In this document: positions 45,164-58,050 of the stretch, one piece after another
Layout of the letters: each line of letters starts with the position of its first letter
Numbering within the stretch: the first letter of the stretch is position 1
Source of the DNA: Pseudomonas frederiksbergensis
GTDB lineage: Bacteria > Pseudomonadota > Gammaproteobacteria > Pseudomonadales > Pseudomonadaceae
DNA: 64,000 bases
Direction: 5' to 3'
Assembly (NCBI RefSeq): GCF_003732665.1
Contig: NZ_MOBP01000001.1
Span: 291,466 to 355,465, forward strand
The notes under the pieces: model-generated
Databases searched by the model: none
Told to the model about the DNA's origin: nothing
Seen by the model: the letters and a program-made list of their open reading frames with translations, nothing else
Program-made: the position numbers and the translations under genes

Positions 45164-46066
45164 TCAAACTGTTAACGGCTCAACCTTCCTCGTCAACAAC
45201 TCCACAAACGCCTTCGCCATCGGCGACTTCTGATCCTTGCGCTGTACCAGCCACACCGCCGATACCGCTTCCGGATCAAGCAATGGCCGGTAGACCACGC
45301 CATCAATCCTCATCCGCTGGTACGACGCCGGCAGCACCGACACCCCAAGCCCCGCCGCCACCAATCCAATAATCGTCATCGCCTCGCCGGCCTCCTGGGC
45401 GAAGTGCGGGCTAAACCCGGCATCTCGCGCCAGGCTGAGTAATTGGGCGTACAGACCACTGCCATAGCTGCGTGGGAAAAAGACGAAAGGTTCGAGGGCA
45501 AGGGCTGACAGAAACAGGCCTTCTTCGCTGTCGTTCGCCAATGGATGCTTGGAACTGAGCACCGCCACCAGGGGCTCGCGCATCAGTTCCACGACGCAGA
45601 GGGAATCCGGCAACCCAAGCGGTCGCATGATCCCGACTTCGATCGACTCATCCACCAGCGCGTCGGCCACTTGGGTGCTGCTCATCTCCCGCAAGTTCAG
45701 GTGCACAGCGGGAAAGCGCTGGCGAAACGAGAAAATCGCTTGGGGGATGGTCGAGTTGAACGGCGCCGAGGAGGTGAAGCCGATTTTCAACTCGCCCAGT
45801 TCACCGAGTTGCGCTCGACGGGCGACATCCGCAGCTTTATCGACCTGGGCCAATACCAGCCGCGCCTCTTCCAGAAACAGCCGACCGGCCTCGCTGAGTT
45901 CGACCCGACGATTGGTCCGCTCGAACAGGCGTGCGCCAACCTCGGCTTCCAATGCCTGAATCTGCTGGCTCAGCGGTGGTTGGGAGATGCCCAACACCTG
46001 GGCGGCGCGGCCGAAGTGCAGTTCTTCGGCGACGGCGATGAAGTAGCGCAAATGGCGCAATTCCAT
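45164..46066 (-). CDS. LysR-family transcription regulator
   Basis: The 300-residue regulator has an N-terminal winged helix-turn-helix (MELRHLRYFIAVAEELHFGR, LGISQPPLSQQIQALE) and a two-lobe effector-binding domain (about 92-295), resembling the BenM/CatM group. It is divergent from an MFS transporter gene over a 120-bp gap. That is the standard LysR arrangement, so it probably controls that transporter in response to its substrate. The effector is not known. Confidence 0.94.
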   Translation of the reverse strand: MELRHLRYFIAVAEELHFGRAAQVLGISQPPLSQQIQALEAEVGARLFERTNRRVELSEAGRLFLEEARLVLAQVDKAADVARRAQLGELGELKIGFTSSAPFNSTIPQAIFSFRQRFPAVHLNLREMSSTQVADALVDESIEVGIMRPLGLPDSLCVVELMREPLVAVLSSKHPLANDSEEGLFLSALALEPFVFFPRSYGSGLYAQLLSLARDAGFSPHFAQEAGEAMTIIGLVAAGLGVSVLPASYQRMRIDGVVYRPLLDPEAVSAVWLVQRKDQKSPMAKAFVELLTRKVEPLTV

Positions 46067-46186
46067 GAAAACTCCATTAGGTCGTAAAACGTCTTAAACA
46101 GGTCGAATAATATATTGGATTGAATCGTTAGGCAGCTATATGCTTTTTTCCATTGCCTGACCGGCTGCGCCCTCCCGAGGTCCGAA

Positions 46187-47461
46187 GTGAAAACTGCTGT
46201 CGCCCCACTCGCCCATGAAGTTACGCCCACTGCGCTGGACGATGTCGTCGCCGAGCTGAACGAGATCTACATCGAGAAAGGCACGCCGATGTTCATGCGC
46301 ACGGTGCTGGCGCTGTTCTCCGGCGGCTTCGCGACGTTCGCCCTGCTGTATTGCGTGCAGCCGATGATGCCGCTGCTGTCCCACGAGTATTCGATCAACG
46401 CGGCGCAGAGCAGCCTGATTCTGTCGGTGGCTACGGGCATGCTCGCCATCGGTCTGCTGATCACCGGCCCGATTTCCGATAGGGTCGGGCGCAAACCGGT
46501 GATGGTGACCGCGTTGTTCGCCGCAGCGCTGTGCACCATGGCCAGCGCGATGATGCCGAGCTGGGAAGGCGTGTTGATCATGCGGGCGCTGATCGGGTTG
46601 TCGTTGAGCGGTCTGGCGGCAGTGGCCATGACTTACCTGAGCGAAGAAATTCATCCGCAGCACATTGGTCTGGCGATGGGCCTGTATATCGGCGGCAACG
46701 CCATCGGCGGGATGAGCGGACGGCTGATTACCGGCGTGTTGATCGACTTCGTAAGCTGGCACACGGCGATGCTGGTCATCGGCGGCCTGGCAATGATAGC
46801 GGCGACGGTGTTCTGGAAAATCCTTCCCGAATCCCGCAACTTCCGCGCTCGTTCGATGCACCCACGCAGTCTGCTCGACGGCTTCACCATGCACTTTCGC
46901 GATGCCGGCCTGCCGCTGTTGTTCCTCGAAGCCTTTGTGCTGATGGGCGCGTTTGTCACGCTGTTCAACTACATCGGCTATCGCCTGCTGGCCGAGCCTT
47001 ACAACATGGATCAGGCCTTTGTCGGGTTGCTGTCGGTGGTGTACCTGTCGGGGATTTACAGCTCGGCGAAAATCGGTTCGCTGGCGGACAAACTGGGGCG
47101 GCGCAAAGTGCTGTGGGCAACGATCACCTTGATGCTCGCAGGCCTGGCGCTGACCCTGTTTACGCCGCTACCGCTGGTGATCATCGGCATGCTGATCTTC
47201 ACCTTCGGCTTCTTCGGCGCGCACTCGGTGGCCAGTAGCTGGATTGGGCGGCGGGCGATCAAGGCCAAGGGGCAGGCGTCTTCGCTGTATCTGTTTAGCT
47301 ACTACGCCGGATCAAGTATTGCCGGGACGGCCGGCGGCGTGTTCTGGCACCTTGGTGGGTGGAACGGGATTGGGTTGTTTATCGGCGGGTTGCTGGTGAT
47401 TGCGCTGTTGGTGGCGTTGAAGCTGGCGAAGTTGCCGCCACTAGGCAATGTAAAAGCCTGA
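46187..47461 (+). CDS. MFS transporter, YnfM-like
   Basis: The 424-residue protein has a hydrophilic N-terminus of about 37 residues, then 12 membrane helices. The family loop motif is visible in GPISDRVGRKPVMV near residue 105, and the equivalent in the second half is GSLADKLGRRKVLW. It is most like the YnfM branch of proton-driven exporters. The start is GTG at 46187 with GAGG six bases upstream. Control by the divergent LysR regulator is likely. Confidence 0.92.
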   Translation: MKTAVAPLAHEVTPTALDDVVAELNEIYIEKGTPMFMRTVLALFSGGFATFALLYCVQPMMPLLSHEYSINAAQSSLILSVATGMLAIGLLITGPISDRVGRKPVMVTALFAAALCTMASAMMPSWEGVLIMRALIGLSLSGLAAVAMTYLSEEIHPQHIGLAMGLYIGGNAIGGMSGRLITGVLIDFVSWHTAMLVIGGLAMIAATVFWKILPESRNFRARSMHPRSLLDGFTMHFRDAGLPLLFLEAFVLMGAFVTLFNYIGYRLLAEPYNMDQAFVGLLSVVYLSGIYSSAKIGSLADKLGRRKVLWATITLMLAGLALTLFTPLPLVIIGMLIFTFGFFGAHSVASSWIGRRAIKAKGQASSLYLFSYYAGSSIAGTAGGVFWHLGGWNGIGLFIGGLLVIALLVALKLAKLPPLGNVKA

Positions 47462-47471
47462 CACAGACCCT

Positions 47472-47559
47472 GTGGGAGCGGGCTTGCTCGCGAAAGCGGT
47501 GGGTCAGTCGACATCAATGTTGAATGTTCAACCGCTTTCGCGAGCAAGCCCGCTCCCAC
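47472..47559. repeat. REPIN (88 bp)
   Basis: Standard 88-bp copy starting 11 bases after the MFS transporter stop and facing the hemE terminator. Confidence 0.93.
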
Positions 47560-47590
47560 ATTGACCGCGTACGATCTGATATCCCAAACA

Positions 47591-47618
47591 AAAACGCCCG
47601 GCATAAGCCGGGCGTTTT
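47591..47618 (-). terminator. Bidirectional terminator of hemE and the MFS gene
   Basis: AAAACGCCCGGC and GCCGGGCGTTTT form a strong stem around ATAA, with A and T tracts on the two sides. It can therefore work for the convergent genes in both directions. Confidence 0.9.
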
Positions 47619-47634
47619 CATTTTCGGGCGACGG

Positions 47635-48702
47635 TCACTCGTGATACTGCGCCGACAGTTCATGCACAGCACGCAGGAACGCGCCGGCATGCTCCGGATC
47701 GACTTCCGGGGTAATCCCGTGACCCAGGTTGAATACGTGCCCGCTGCCCTTGCCGTAGCTGGCGAGGATGCGGCCGACTTCGGTGCGGATGGCTTCTGGT
47801 TTGGCGTAGAGCACGGTCGGGTCCATGTTGCCTTGCAGGGCGACTTTGTTGCCAACGCGGGCGCGGGCGTTGCCGATGTCGCAGGTCCAGTCCAGGCCCA
47901 ACGCATCAGCGCCGGCATCGGCGATGCTTTCCAGCCACAGTCCCCCGCCCTTGGTGAACAGGATGACCGGCACCTTGCGGCCTTCGTGTTCGCGGATCAG
48001 GCCGCTGACGATTTTGCGCATGTAGGCCAGGGAAAACTCCTGGTACGCCGCTGCCGAGAGGTTGCCGCCCCAGCTATCGAAGATCTGCACCGCTTGGGCG
48101 CCGGCCATGATCTGGCCGTTGAGGTAGCTGGTGACCGACTGAGCCAGCTTGTCCAGCAACAAGTGCAGGGCCTGCGGGTTGTCGTAGAGCATGGTTTTGG
48201 TCTTGCGATAGTCTTTCGACGAGCCGCCTTCGACCATGTAGGTGGCCAGGGTCCAGGGGCTGCCGGAGAAGCCGATCAGCGGCACGCGGCCGTTCAGTTC
48301 GCGGCGGATGGTGCTGACAGCGTCCATGACGTAGCCGAGGTCTTTGTGCGGATCCGGGATCGGCAGGGCTTCGATGTCGGCCATCGTGCTGACGACTTTC
48401 TTGAAGCGCGGGCCTTCACCGGTTTCGAAGTACAGGCCTTGGCCCATGGCGTCCGGGATGGTCAGGATGTCGGAGAAGAGGATCGCCGCGTCCAACTGCG
48501 GGTAGCGGTCGAGCGGTTGCATCGTGACTTCGCAAGCGAACTCCGGGTTCATGCACAGGCTCATGAAGTCACCGGCCTTGGCGCGGCTGGCGCGGTATTC
48601 CGGCAGGTAGCGACCGGCCTGACGCATCATCCATACCGGCGTGACGTCTACGGGTTGCTTGAGCAGGGCGCGAAGGAAACGGTCGTTCTTCAGGGCAGTC
48701 AT
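47635..48702 (-). CDS. hemE: Uroporphyrinogen decarboxylase HemE
   Basis: The 355-residue cytosolic enzyme removes four carboxyl groups from uroporphyrinogen III to make coproporphyrinogen III in haem synthesis. The N-terminal signature [19 protein letters not shown] (about residue 22) and the second signature [17 protein letters not shown] (about 143) are present, with the catalytic Asp in [13 protein letters not shown]. Length matches the E. coli enzyme (354). It lies downstream of gltD, separated by a REPIN, and ends at a bidirectional terminator. Confidence 0.98.
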   Translation of the reverse strand: MTALKNDRFLRALLKQPVDVTPVWMMRQAGRYLPEYRASRAKAGDFMSLCMNPEFACEVTMQPLDRYPQLDAAILFSDILTIPDAMGQGLYFETGEGPRFKKVVSTMADIEALPIPDPHKDLGYVMDAVSTIRRELNGRVPLIGFSGSPWTLATYMVEGGSSKDYRKTKTMLYDNPQALHLLLDKLAQSVTSYLNGQIMAGAQAVQIFDSWGGNLSAAAYQEFSLAYMRKIVSGLIREHEGRKVPVILFTKGGGLWLESIADAGADALGLDWTCDIGNARARVGNKVALQGNMDPTVLYAKPEAIRTEVGRILASYGKGSGHVFNLGHGITPEVDPEHAGAFLRAVHELSAQYHE

Positions 48703-48836
48703 GTCGGCATCCGGAAAAAAAGTGCGGGCATTTTCTCAGAGCGCGACGCAAAAGGCACGGTTGCAGGTCAGCCTTTTGTCTATCGGGTCAATTTGTCGCG
48801 GTGAAAATCCGGTATTCGCAACACCCTGAAACCAAT

Positions 48837-48924
48837 GTGGGAGCGGGCTTGCTCGCGAAAGCGGTGTGTCAGTCGACATCAATACTGACTGTTACACTGT
48901 CTTCGCGAGCAAGCCCGCTCCCAC
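48837..48924. repeat. REPIN (88 bp)
   Basis: Standard 88-bp copy in the 253-bp gap between gltD and hemE on the - strand. Nothing else is recognised there. Confidence 0.93.
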
Positions 48925-48955
48925 ATTTTGATCGCATTCCAGTTCAGGAAAGCGA

Positions 48956-50407
<1,452 letters not shown>

Positions 50408-53400
50408 TCACTGCGGATTGGCACGGGTGCTGGAAAGCAACGATTTCAGGTTGGCAGCCTTGGGCTTGACCAGCCAGAAACGACGCAGATAGTCATCGAG
50501 GTTTTCAGCGAGGTTACGACCCCATTCGCTGTCGGTTTCCGCGACGTATTCGTCCAGCACGCGTTGCAGGTGGCTGCGATAGGCTTCCATCGCTTCGCCG
50601 CTGATCCGCTGGATTTCCACCAGTTCGTGGTTGACCCGGTCAACGAAGGAGTTGTCCTGATCGAGCACGTAGGCGAAACCGCCGGTCATGCCTGAACCGA
50701 AGTTGTAACCGGTCTTGCCCAATACGCAGACGAAACCACCGGTCATGTACTCGCAGCAGTGATCGCCAGTGCCTTCCACCACGGTGTGGGCACCGGAGTT
50801 ACGCACGGCGAAACGCTCGCCCGCGGTGCCAGCGGCAAACAGCTTGCCGCCGGTGGCGCCGTACAGGCAGGTGTTGCCGATAATCGCACTGTCCTGGGTT
50901 TTGTAGACGCTGCCCTTCGGCGGAACGATGACCAGTTTGCCGCCGGTCATGCCTTTGCCGACGTAGTCGTTGGCGTCGCCTTCCAGGTACATGTTCAAGC
51001 CGCCGGCGTTCCACACACCGAAGCTCTGACCGGCCGTCCCTTTGAAGCGGAAGGTGATCGGCGCGTTCGCCATGCCTTGGTTGCCGTGCTTGCGCGCAAT
51101 TTCACCGGAGATCCGTGCGCCGATGGAACGGTCGCAGTTGCAGATATTCAGCTCGAAATCAGCACCGCTCTTGTCGTTGATCGCCGAGGTGGCCATGTCG
51201 ACCATTTTCTCGGCCAGCAGGCCCTTGTCGAACGGCGGGTTGCGGTCGACCTGGCAGAATTGTGGCTTGTCTGCCGGGATGTGATCGCTGCCGAGCAACG
51301 GGGTCAGGTCCAGGTGTTGCTGCTTGGCGGTCTGGCCCTCGAGAATTTCCAGCAGATCGGTACGACCGATCAGCTCTTCGAGGGAACGCACGCCCAGCTT
51401 GGCCAGCCACTCACGGGTTTCTTCGGCGACGTAGGTGAAGAAGTTCACCACCATGTCGACGGTGCCGATGTAGTGATCCTTGCGCAGCTTCTCGTTCTGA
51501 GTGGCGACGCCGGTGGCGCAGTTGTTCAGGTGGCAGATGCGCAGGTATTTGCAGCCCAGGGCGATCATGGGCGCGGTGCCGAAGCCGAAGCTTTCAGCGC
51601 CGAGGATCGCAGCCTTGATCACGTCGAGGCCGGTTTTCAGGCCGCCGTCGGTTTGTACCCGGACTTTGCCGCGCAGGTCGTTGCCGCGCAGGGTCTGGTG
51701 GGTTTCGGCCAGGCCGAGTTCCCACGGTGCGCCCGCGTATTTGATCGAGGTCAGCGGCGATGCACCGGTGCCGCCGTCGTAGCCGGAGATGGTGATCAAG
51801 TCCGCGTAGGCCTTGGCCACACCGGCAGCGATGGTGCCAACGCCCGCTTCTGCCACGAGTTTCACCGAGACCAGGGCCTTCGGGTTGACTTGTTTCAGGT
51901 CGAAAATCAGCTGCGACAAGTCTTCGATCGAGTAGATGTCGTGGTGCGGCGGCGGCGAAATCAGGGTCACGCCCGGCACTGCATAACGCAGCTTGGCGAT
52001 CAGACCGTTGACCTTGCCCCCTGGCAACTGACCACCTTCGCCGGGCTTGGCGCCCTGGGCGACTTTGATCTGCAGCACTTCAGCGTTGACCAGGTATTCC
52101 GGGGTCACACCGAAACGGCCGGTCGCAACCTGCTTGATTTTCGAGCTCTTGATGGTGCCGTAGCGCGCCGGGTCTTCGCCGCCTTCGCCGGAGTTGGAAC
52201 GCGCACCGAGGCGGTTCATGGCTTCGGCCAGGGCTTCGTGAGCCTCAGGCGACAGGGCGCCCAACGAGATGCCGGCGGAGTCGAAGCGCTTGAGCACCGA
52301 TTCCAGCGGTTCGATCTCGCTGATGTCCAGCGCCGTGTCCAGGGTCTTCACCTTGAACAAATCGCGGATCATCGACACCGGGCGGTTGTCCACCAGCGCC
52401 GTGTATTCCTTGAACTTGCTGTAGTCGCCCTGCTGCACAGCGGCTTGCAGGGTGCTGACCACGTCCGGGTTGTAAGCGTGATATTCGCCACCGTGGACGA
52501 ACTTCAGCAAACCGCCCTGCTGGATCGGCTTGCGCGGGCTCCAGGCTTCGGCGGCGAGGGCTTTTTGCTCGGCTTCGATGTCGACGAAACGCGCACCCTT
52601 GATGCGGCTCGGCACGCCACGGAAGCTCAGTTCGCAAACTTCTTCGGACAGGCCGATGGCTTCGAACAACTGCGCACCGCGGTACGACGTAATGGTCGAG
52701 ATGCCCATCTTCGACAGGATCTTCAGCAGACCTTTGGTGATGCCTTTGCGGTAGTTCTTGAACACCTCATAGAGGTCGCCCAGCACTTCGCCGGTGCGGA
52801 TCAGGTCGCCCAGCACTTCGTAGGCCAGGAACGGATAGACCGCCGAGGCGCCGAAACCGATCAGGACCGCGAAGTGATGCGGGTCGCGAGCGGTGGCGGT
52901 TTCTACCAGGATGTTGGAGTCGCAACGCAGGCCTTTTTCGGTCAGGCGGTGGTGCACTGCACCCGTGGCCAAGGATGCGTGGATCGGCAACTTGCCCGGG
53001 GCAATGTGACGGTCACTCAATACAACCTGGGTACGACCGGAGCGCACGGCTTCTTCAGCCTGATCGGCAACGTTGCGGATCGCCGCTTCGAGGCCGACGC
53101 TTTCGTCGTAGTTCAGATCGATGATCGCGCGCTCGAAGCCCGGACGATCGAGGTTCATCAGCGAACGCCACTTGGCCGGGGAAATCACCGGCGAGCTGAG
53201 AATCACGCGCGAGGCGTGTTCCGGCGACTCCTGGAAGATGTTGCGCTCGGCACCGAGGCAGATCTCCAGCGACATGACGATGGCTTCGCGCAGCGGATCG
53301 ATCGGCGGGTTGGTCACCTGCGCGAATTGCTGGCGGAAATAGTCGTACGGCGTGCGCACGCGCTGGGACAGCACGGCCATCGGCGTATCGTCGCCCATCG

Positions 53401-54853
53401 AGCCAACGGCTTCGTAGCCTTGCTCGCCGAGCGGACGCAGCACCTGGTCGCGCTCTTCGAACGTGACCTGATACATCTTCATGTACTGCTTGAGCTGGTC
53501 GACGTCGTAGAAAGCCGAACCGTGGTCGTTGTCTTCCATGGTCGCCTGGATGCGCAGGGCATTCTTGCGCAGCCATTGCTTGTACGGATGACGGGACTTC
53601 AAGCGGTTGTCGATCGCATCGGTGTCGAGGATCTGACCGGTTTCGGTGTCCACGGCAAAGATCTGGCCCGGGCCTACGCGGCCCTTGGCGATCACGTCTT
53701 CAGGCTGGTAGTTCCAGACACCGATTTCCGAGGCCAGGGTGATGAAACCGTTCTTGGTGGTGACCCAACGCGCTGGACGCAGACCGTTACGGTCGAGCAG
53801 GCACACCGCGTAGCGACCGTCGGTCATTACTACGCCGGCCGGGCCGTCCCACGGTTCCATGTGCATCGAGTTGTATTCGTAGAACGCCCGCAGATCCGGG
53901 TCCATGGTTTCGACGTTCTGCCACGCAGGCGGAATGATCATCCGCACGCCACGGAACAGGTCGATGCCGCCGGTGACCATCAGCTCGAGCATGTTGTCCA
54001 TGCTCGAAGAGTCGGAACCCACGCGGTTCACCAATGGGCCGAGTTCTTCCAGGTCCATCAAGTCGTTGGTGAACTTGGTGCGACGGGCCACGGCCCAGTT
54101 GCGGTTACCGGTGATGGTGTTGATCTCGCCGTTGTGGGCGAGGAAGCGGAATGGCTGGGCCAGCGGCCATTTCGGCAGGGTGTTGGTCGAGAAGCGCTGG
54201 TGGAACACGCAGATCGAGGTTTGCAGGCGCTGGTCGCTGAGGTCTGGATAGAAGGCGGTCAAATCCGCCGGCATCATCAGGCCTTTATAAATGATGGTCT
54301 TGTGAGAAAAGCTGCAGACGTAGTGATCGGTGTCGGCGGCATTGGCCACGGACGAGCGACGACGGGAGGTGAACAGCTTGACGGCCATGTCCTGATCGCT
54401 CAGGCCTTCGCCGGCGATGAACACTTGCTCGATCTGCGGCAGGCGCTCAAGGGCCAGACGGCCAAGGACGCTGGTGTCGATCGGCACTTTGCGCCAGCCG
54501 ACCAGGGTCAGGCCGGCCGCAATGATCTCGCGGTTCATGTTCTCGCGAGCGGCTTCGGCTTTCACCGGGTCCTGGTTGAAGAACACCATGCCCACGGCAT
54601 ATTGCTTGGGCAGCTCGACGCCGAAGGTTTCCTGGGCAATGGCTCGCAGGAACACATCCGGCTTTTGAATCAGCAAGCCGCAACCGTCACCGGTCTTGCC
54701 GTCGGCGTTGATCCCACCGCGGTGGGTCATGCAGGTCAGGGCCTCAATGGCCGTTTGCAAAAGGGTATGACTGGGCTCGCCCTGCATATGGGCTATCAGG
54801 CCAAAACCACAGTTATCCTTGAATTCATCTGGTTGGTACAGACCTGCTTTCAT
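50408..54853 (-). CDS. gltB: Glutamate synthase large subunit GltB
   Basis: The 1481-residue subunit makes two glutamates from glutamine and 2-oxoglutarate. The propeptide [14 protein letters not shown] precedes Cys15 of CGFGLIAHM, which becomes the catalytic N-terminal residue of the glutaminase domain. The FMN-binding synthase domain (about 850-1230) includes SGEGGEDP and [20 protein letters not shown], and the 3Fe-4S cluster cysteines are in [15 protein letters not shown]. The beta-helix C-terminal domain follows. The ATG at 54853 is preferred to a GTG six bases upstream because the GGTGAG site has better spacing. Confidence 0.98.
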   Translation of the reverse strand: MKAGLYQPDEFKDNCGFGLIAHMQGEPSHTLLQTAIEALTCMTHRGGINADGKTGDGCGLLIQKPDVFLRAIAQETFGVELPKQYAVGMVFFNQDPVKAEAARENMNREIIAAGLTLVGWRKVPIDTSVLGRLALERLPQIEQVFIAGEGLSDQDMAVKLFTSRRRSSVANAADTDHYVCSFSHKTIIYKGLMMPADLTAFYPDLSDQRLQTSICVFHQRFSTNTLPKWPLAQPFRFLAHNGEINTITGNRNWAVARRTKFTNDLMDLEELGPLVNRVGSDSSSMDNMLELMVTGGIDLFRGVRMIIPPAWQNVETMDPDLRAFYEYNSMHMEPWDGPAGVVMTDGRYAVCLLDRNGLRPARWVTTKNGFITLASEIGVWNYQPEDVIAKGRVGPGQIFAVDTETGQILDTDAIDNRLKSRHPYKQWLRKNALRIQATMEDNDHGSAFYDVDQLKQYMKMYQVTFEERDQVLRPLGEQGYEAVGSMGDDTPMAVLSQRVRTPYDYFRQQFAQVTNPPIDPLREAIVMSLEICLGAERNIFQESPEHASRVILSSPVISPAKWRSLMNLDRPGFERAIIDLNYDESVGLEAAIRNVADQAEEAVRSGRTQVVLSDRHIAPGKLPIHASLATGAVHHRLTEKGLRCDSNILVETATARDPHHFAVLIGFGASAVYPFLAYEVLGDLIRTGEVLGDLYEVFKNYRKGITKGLLKILSKMGISTITSYRGAQLFEAIGLSEEVCELSFRGVPSRIKGARFVDIEAEQKALAAEAWSPRKPIQQGGLLKFVHGGEYHAYNPDVVSTLQAAVQQGDYSKFKEYTALVDNRPVSMIRDLFKVKTLDTALDISEIEPLESVLKRFDSAGISLGALSPEAHEALAEAMNRLGARSNSGEGGEDPARYGTIKSSKIKQVATGRFGVTPEYLVNAEVLQIKVAQGAKPGEGGQLPGGKVNGLIAKLRYAVPGVTLISPPPHHDIYSIEDLSQLIFDLKQVNPKALVSVKLVAEAGVGTIAAGVAKAYADLITISGYDGGTGASPLTSIKYAGAPWELGLAETHQTLRGNDLRGKVRVQTDGGLKTGLDVIKAAILGAESFGFGTAPMIALGCKYLRICHLNNCATGVATQNEKLRKDHYIGTVDMVVNFFTYVAEETREWLAKLGVRSLEELIGRTDLLEILEGQTAKQQHLDLTPLLGSDHIPADKPQFCQVDRNPPFDKGLLAEKMVDMATSAINDKSGADFELNICNCDRSIGARISGEIARKHGNQGMANAPITFRFKGTAGQSFGVWNAGGLNMYLEGDANDYVGKGMTGGKLVIVPPKGSVYKTQDSAIIGNTCLYGATGGKLFAAGTAGERFAVRNSGAHTVVEGTGDHCCEYMTGGFVCVLGKTGYNFGSGMTGGFAYVLDQDNSFVDRVNHELVEIQRISGEAMEAYRSHLQRVLDEYVAETDSEWGRNLAENLDDYLRRFWLVKPKAANLKSLLSSTRANPQ

Positions 54854-54962
54854 AGACACTTTCTCACCAGGCTGCCTCTTTTCGAGGCAAATTTCTTTTC
54901 AATTCAACCACTTGCCATCCACGCCGAACGTACGTCGGCTTTGCGGGGGCAAAAGGGAGGTC

Positions 54963-54991
54963 ATTGTACACACCGACACTTACGCTCACAA
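54963..54991 (-). promoter_or_regulatory. Predicted gltB promoter
   Basis: On the - strand TTGTGA (complement of 54986-54991) and TACAAT (complement of 54963-54968) are separated by 17 bases, about 110 bases before the gltB start. The 351-bp region 54854-55204 contains no gene. Confidence 0.5.
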
Positions 54992-55004
54992 ATTTGACGA
55001 CGAA

Positions 55005-55028
55005 ATGTCGCAAATCTATGTCGCATTT
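55005..55028. promoter_or_regulatory. Tandem ATGTCGCA repeats upstream of the gltB promoter
   Basis: ATGTCGCAAA (55005-55014) and ATGTCGCATT (55019-55028) are spaced by 14 bases. Outer CACAAAT (54987-54993) and ATTTGTG (55025-55031) form an inverted repeat around the region. The position just upstream of the predicted -35 suits an activator site. The binding protein is unknown. Confidence 0.4.
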
Positions 55029-55204
55029 GTGAAAGGTTTAAAGCGATATGCTGTGCTAGTCAAAACTTTTTTAATTTTGACCGCAACGACTCAAAGACCA
55101 CTATGACGCAGACACCACAAGGCACGCGGCCTGTAGAGGCGGCATGCGCTTGCGGAATATTTTGAGGTGCCGGGAGAGGCGGCCTGGGTAAGGCCGCCGA
55201 ATCA

Positions 55205-56788
55205 TCAGCGAGCTGTAGCCAGTTCCTGTTGGACGCTGGCGACGGAGCGAGGCCAAGGTTTACCAGCCTGAACCTTCGCTGGCAAGGCCTTGATAGCGGT
55301 AACGGCTGCATCGCGGTTGGCGAAGCTGCCGTAGGTGATGACGTAAAGCGGTTTGCCGTTCAGCACTTTCTTGAAATAACGGTACTCGCCGCCCTGCTCC
55401 TTGACGAAGGTTTGGGCAGTGGCTTCGGAGCTGGTGCCGAGGATCTGCACCACGTAGTTGCTCGTCGGCTGCCCGGCGTACCAGGTGCCACCGGCAGCCT
55501 TGGCCACGGTAACCGGCTTCTCGGCCGGTTTGGCGGCGACCACAGGCTTGGCTGGCGCTGGCGCCGGTTTGGCCACTGGCGCAGGCGCTGGCTTGGCGGT
55601 AGCGACCTGGGTCGGTGCCGGGGCCGGTTTGGCGGCAGGCGTCGGCGCAGGGCCAGGCTGGATGCCCGCAGGCGGCGCAACAGTGGTCACAGTCGGCGGT
55701 GTAGCGCTGGAGCCTTCGACCGGCACGCCGTCGTCGCCTTCAGTGATACCACCGGCCGCTTCGGCCAGTGGGCTGCGCATGACCGGTTGCTGCTGGCCGA
55801 CCAGCGGCAACGGCATCGGTTGCGTGTTACCGGCGAACTCCACCGAAGGCGCGCCCCCGGCAGCGTTAGGTTTTGGCGTGCCCAGTGGCAACTGCGCCTG
55901 TTCGTTGGCCGGTGCGCCGGTGGTCGGTGTCTTGCTGCGGCCCGGCATCAGCCAGGCGGCGGCTACCGCGACCACGACTACGGCGGAAATCGCCAATACG
56001 TGTTTCTTCGGCATGTTGAACCCCATACTTGGACGCTTAACCGCTGTGCGGCTGGCAATCATGGCTTCGATCATCGCATCGCGGGCGACCTGGTTGATGT
56101 TGCCAGGCCAACCGTCGGAGCTTTCGTGAATATCAGAGATCTGATCCGCGGTGAAAAGTTCGATACCCCGACCGGCGCCTTCGAGACGCTGGTCCAGATA
56201 TTCGCGGGTTTCTTCTTCGGTGTAGGGCTGCAATTCGATGACGTGGAAGCGCTCTTCCTCAAGGCTCAACGCCTCCAGTTGCGCAATCAGCGACGACTCG
56301 CCGAACAGGAACACATGAGGGCGACCCTCCGGTGCACCGGCGGCCAGGGCCATCAAGGCTTCCAGGGCGGATTCATCGAGTTGTTCGGCGTCGTCCACCA
56401 GCAAATAGACTTCCTGTCCGGTCAGCGCGAGCTGCACCACTTGGGACAGGATCGCGCCGATTTCGGCCTGGGCCACGTTCAGCGCCTGGGCGATTTGACG
56501 CAGCACACCCGCCGCATCGCCGGCGCCACGGGCGGAAACCACCACGCTTTGCACGGACTGCTTGTTGGTGCTGGCCACCAGGGCCTGGCGCAACAGGGTC
56601 TTGCCGCTGCCTTGCGGGCCAGTGACCACCAGCAGCAACTGGCTGTAACGGGCCAGGTGATGCAGTTGCCCCAGCACCGGTTTGCGCTGGGCCGGGAAGA
56701 ATTTGAAGCCAGGCACCCGTGGAGCAAAAGGGTCATGACTTAACTGGAAATGGCCGAGGAAAGCCTCGTCGGCATGCAAACTAGTCAT
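55205..56788 (-). CDS. AAA ATPase with C-terminal SPOR domain, DamX-like
   Basis: This 527-residue protein has a cytoplasmic ATPase domain with Walker A GPQGSGKTLLRQ near residue 58 and Walker B VYLLVDDAEQL near 125. One membrane helix (HVLAISAVVVVAVAAAWLMPG, about 264-284) leads to a long Pro/Ala/Lys-rich periplasmic linker and a C-terminal SPOR domain (about 443-520; WYAGQPTSNYVVQILGTSSE and YVITYGSFANRDAA). SPOR domains bind denuded septal peptidoglycan, so it should act at the division site. It is ten bases downstream of aroB, the position that damX-type genes take in Pseudomonas and E. coli. Confidence 0.9.
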   Translation of the reverse strand: MTSLHADEAFLGHFQLSHDPFAPRVPGFKFFPAQRKPVLGQLHHLARYSQLLLVVTGPQGSGKTLLRQALVASTNKQSVQSVVVSARGAGDAAGVLRQIAQALNVAQAEIGAILSQVVQLALTGQEVYLLVDDAEQLDESALEALMALAAGAPEGRPHVFLFGESSLIAQLEALSLEEERFHVIELQPYTEEETREYLDQRLEGAGRGIELFTADQISDIHESSDGWPGNINQVARDAMIEAMIASRTAVKRPSMGFNMPKKHVLAISAVVVVAVAAAWLMPGRSKTPTTGAPANEQAQLPLGTPKPNAAGGAPSVEFAGNTQPMPLPLVGQQQPVMRSPLAEAAGGITEGDDGVPVEGSSATPPTVTTVAPPAGIQPGPAPTPAAKPAPAPTQVATAKPAPAPVAKPAPAPAKPVVAAKPAEKPVTVAKAAGGTWYAGQPTSNYVVQILGTSSEATAQTFVKEQGGEYRYFKKVLNGKPLYVITYGSFANRDAAVTAIKALPAKVQAGKPWPRSVASVQQELATAR

Positions 56789-56798
56789 CGGGATCTTA

Positions 56799-57899
56799 TT
56801 AACCTTTAAGCTGAGCCAGGGCGCGGTAATCCGCTCCCAGCGTGGCCTGTAGAACCTCTTTCGGATAATCGTCGGTCACCACCGCTTCGCCCATGTGGCG
56901 CAGCAGCACCAGGCGCAAACGACCGTCGATCACTTTCTTGTCAATTGCCATGTGTTCGAGAAAATCGGCTTCGGTCATCTCCTCAGGTGGGATGACCGGC
57001 AGGCCGGCACGCTGGAACAGGCGAATACCGCGATCTCGCTCTTGTTCGCTGATCCAGCCCAGGCGCGCGGACATTTCCAGCGCCATTACGGTGCCAGCAG
57101 CGACCGCTTCACCGTGTAGCCACACACCATAGCCCATGTGGGTTTCGATGGCGTGGCCGAAGGTGTGCCCCAGGTTCAACGTGGCGCGCACGCCGGTTTC
57201 TTTTTCGTCGGCGCCCACTACCTCAGCCTTGGCCTCGCAGGAGCGCTTGATAGCGTACGTCAGGGCGACCTGATCCAGGGCGCGCAGGCGATCGACGTTT
57301 TCTTCGAGCCAGGTGAGGAACGGCTCGTCGCAGATCAGCCCGTACTTGATGACTTCGGCCAGGCCCGCAGACAGTTCGCGGGCCGGCAGGGTATTGAGGG
57401 TGGCGGTATCGATCAGCACCACGTTGGGCTGATAGAAGGCGCCGACCATGTTCTTGCCCAGGGGATGGTTGATCCCGGTCTTGCCGCCCACCGAAGAGTC
57501 GACTTGCGACAGCAGTGTGGTCGGCACCTGGATGAAATCGACGCCGCGCTGGTAGCAGGCGGCAGCAAAACCGGCCATGTCACCGATCACGCCGCCACCG
57601 AGGGCGATGACCGTGGTGCGGCGGTCGTGCCGGGCGGTCAGCAGGCCGTCGAAAATCAGTTGCAGGGTTTCCCAGGTCTTGAAGGCTTCGCCGTCGGGCA
57701 ACACCACCGAGACGACGGAGAACTGTGCGAGGCTTTTGGTCAGACGTTCGAGATAGAGCGGCGCCACGGTCTCGTTGGAGATGATCGCCACTTGCCGCCC
57801 GCGAATATGCGGGGCCAGCAGCTCGGGCTGATCCAACAAACCTTCGCCAATATGAATCGGGTAGCTGCGCTCGCCTAGATCGACCTTGAGTGTCTGCAT
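56799..57899 (-). CDS. aroB: 3-dehydroquinate synthase AroB
   Basis: The 366-residue enzyme of the shikimate pathway cyclises DAHP to 3-dehydroquinate with NAD and a metal ion. Motifs seen are [51 protein letters not shown] and the metal site [18 protein letters not shown]. Length equals that of the family (about 362). It lies 151 bases after aroK, so it may have its own promoter. It is followed closely by the damX-like gene. Confidence 0.98.
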   Translation of the reverse strand: MQTLKVDLGERSYPIHIGEGLLDQPELLAPHIRGRQVAIISNETVAPLYLERLTKSLAQFSVVSVVLPDGEAFKTWETLQLIFDGLLTARHDRRTTVIALGGGVIGDMAGFAAACYQRGVDFIQVPTTLLSQVDSSVGGKTGINHPLGKNMVGAFYQPNVVLIDTATLNTLPARELSAGLAEVIKYGLICDEPFLTWLEENVDRLRALDQVALTYAIKRSCEAKAEVVGADEKETGVRATLNLGHTFGHAIETHMGYGVWLHGEAVAAGTVMALEMSARLGWISEQERDRGIRLFQRAGLPVIPPEEMTEADFLEHMAIDKKVIDGRLRLVLLRHMGEAVVTDDYPKEVLQATLGADYRALAQLKG

Positions 57900-58050
57900 G
57901 TGTCCCCACAGTGAAGATGGAATCAGGCGTCCTGCCTTGAGTTAACAAATGTGCGCGGCGCCTGCTGGTGTAACGCCGTTTGATAGCCATCCGCCACAAC
58001 CTCGGGCGGCCATGACAGGACGCCGAGGATAGCGCATTTCGCGCCGCGCT

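Noticed and set aside
50759..54997. 1412-residue open frame opposite gltB
   Set aside because: A complete GltB with all catalytic motifs occupies the other strand. The frame is open only because of codon bias.
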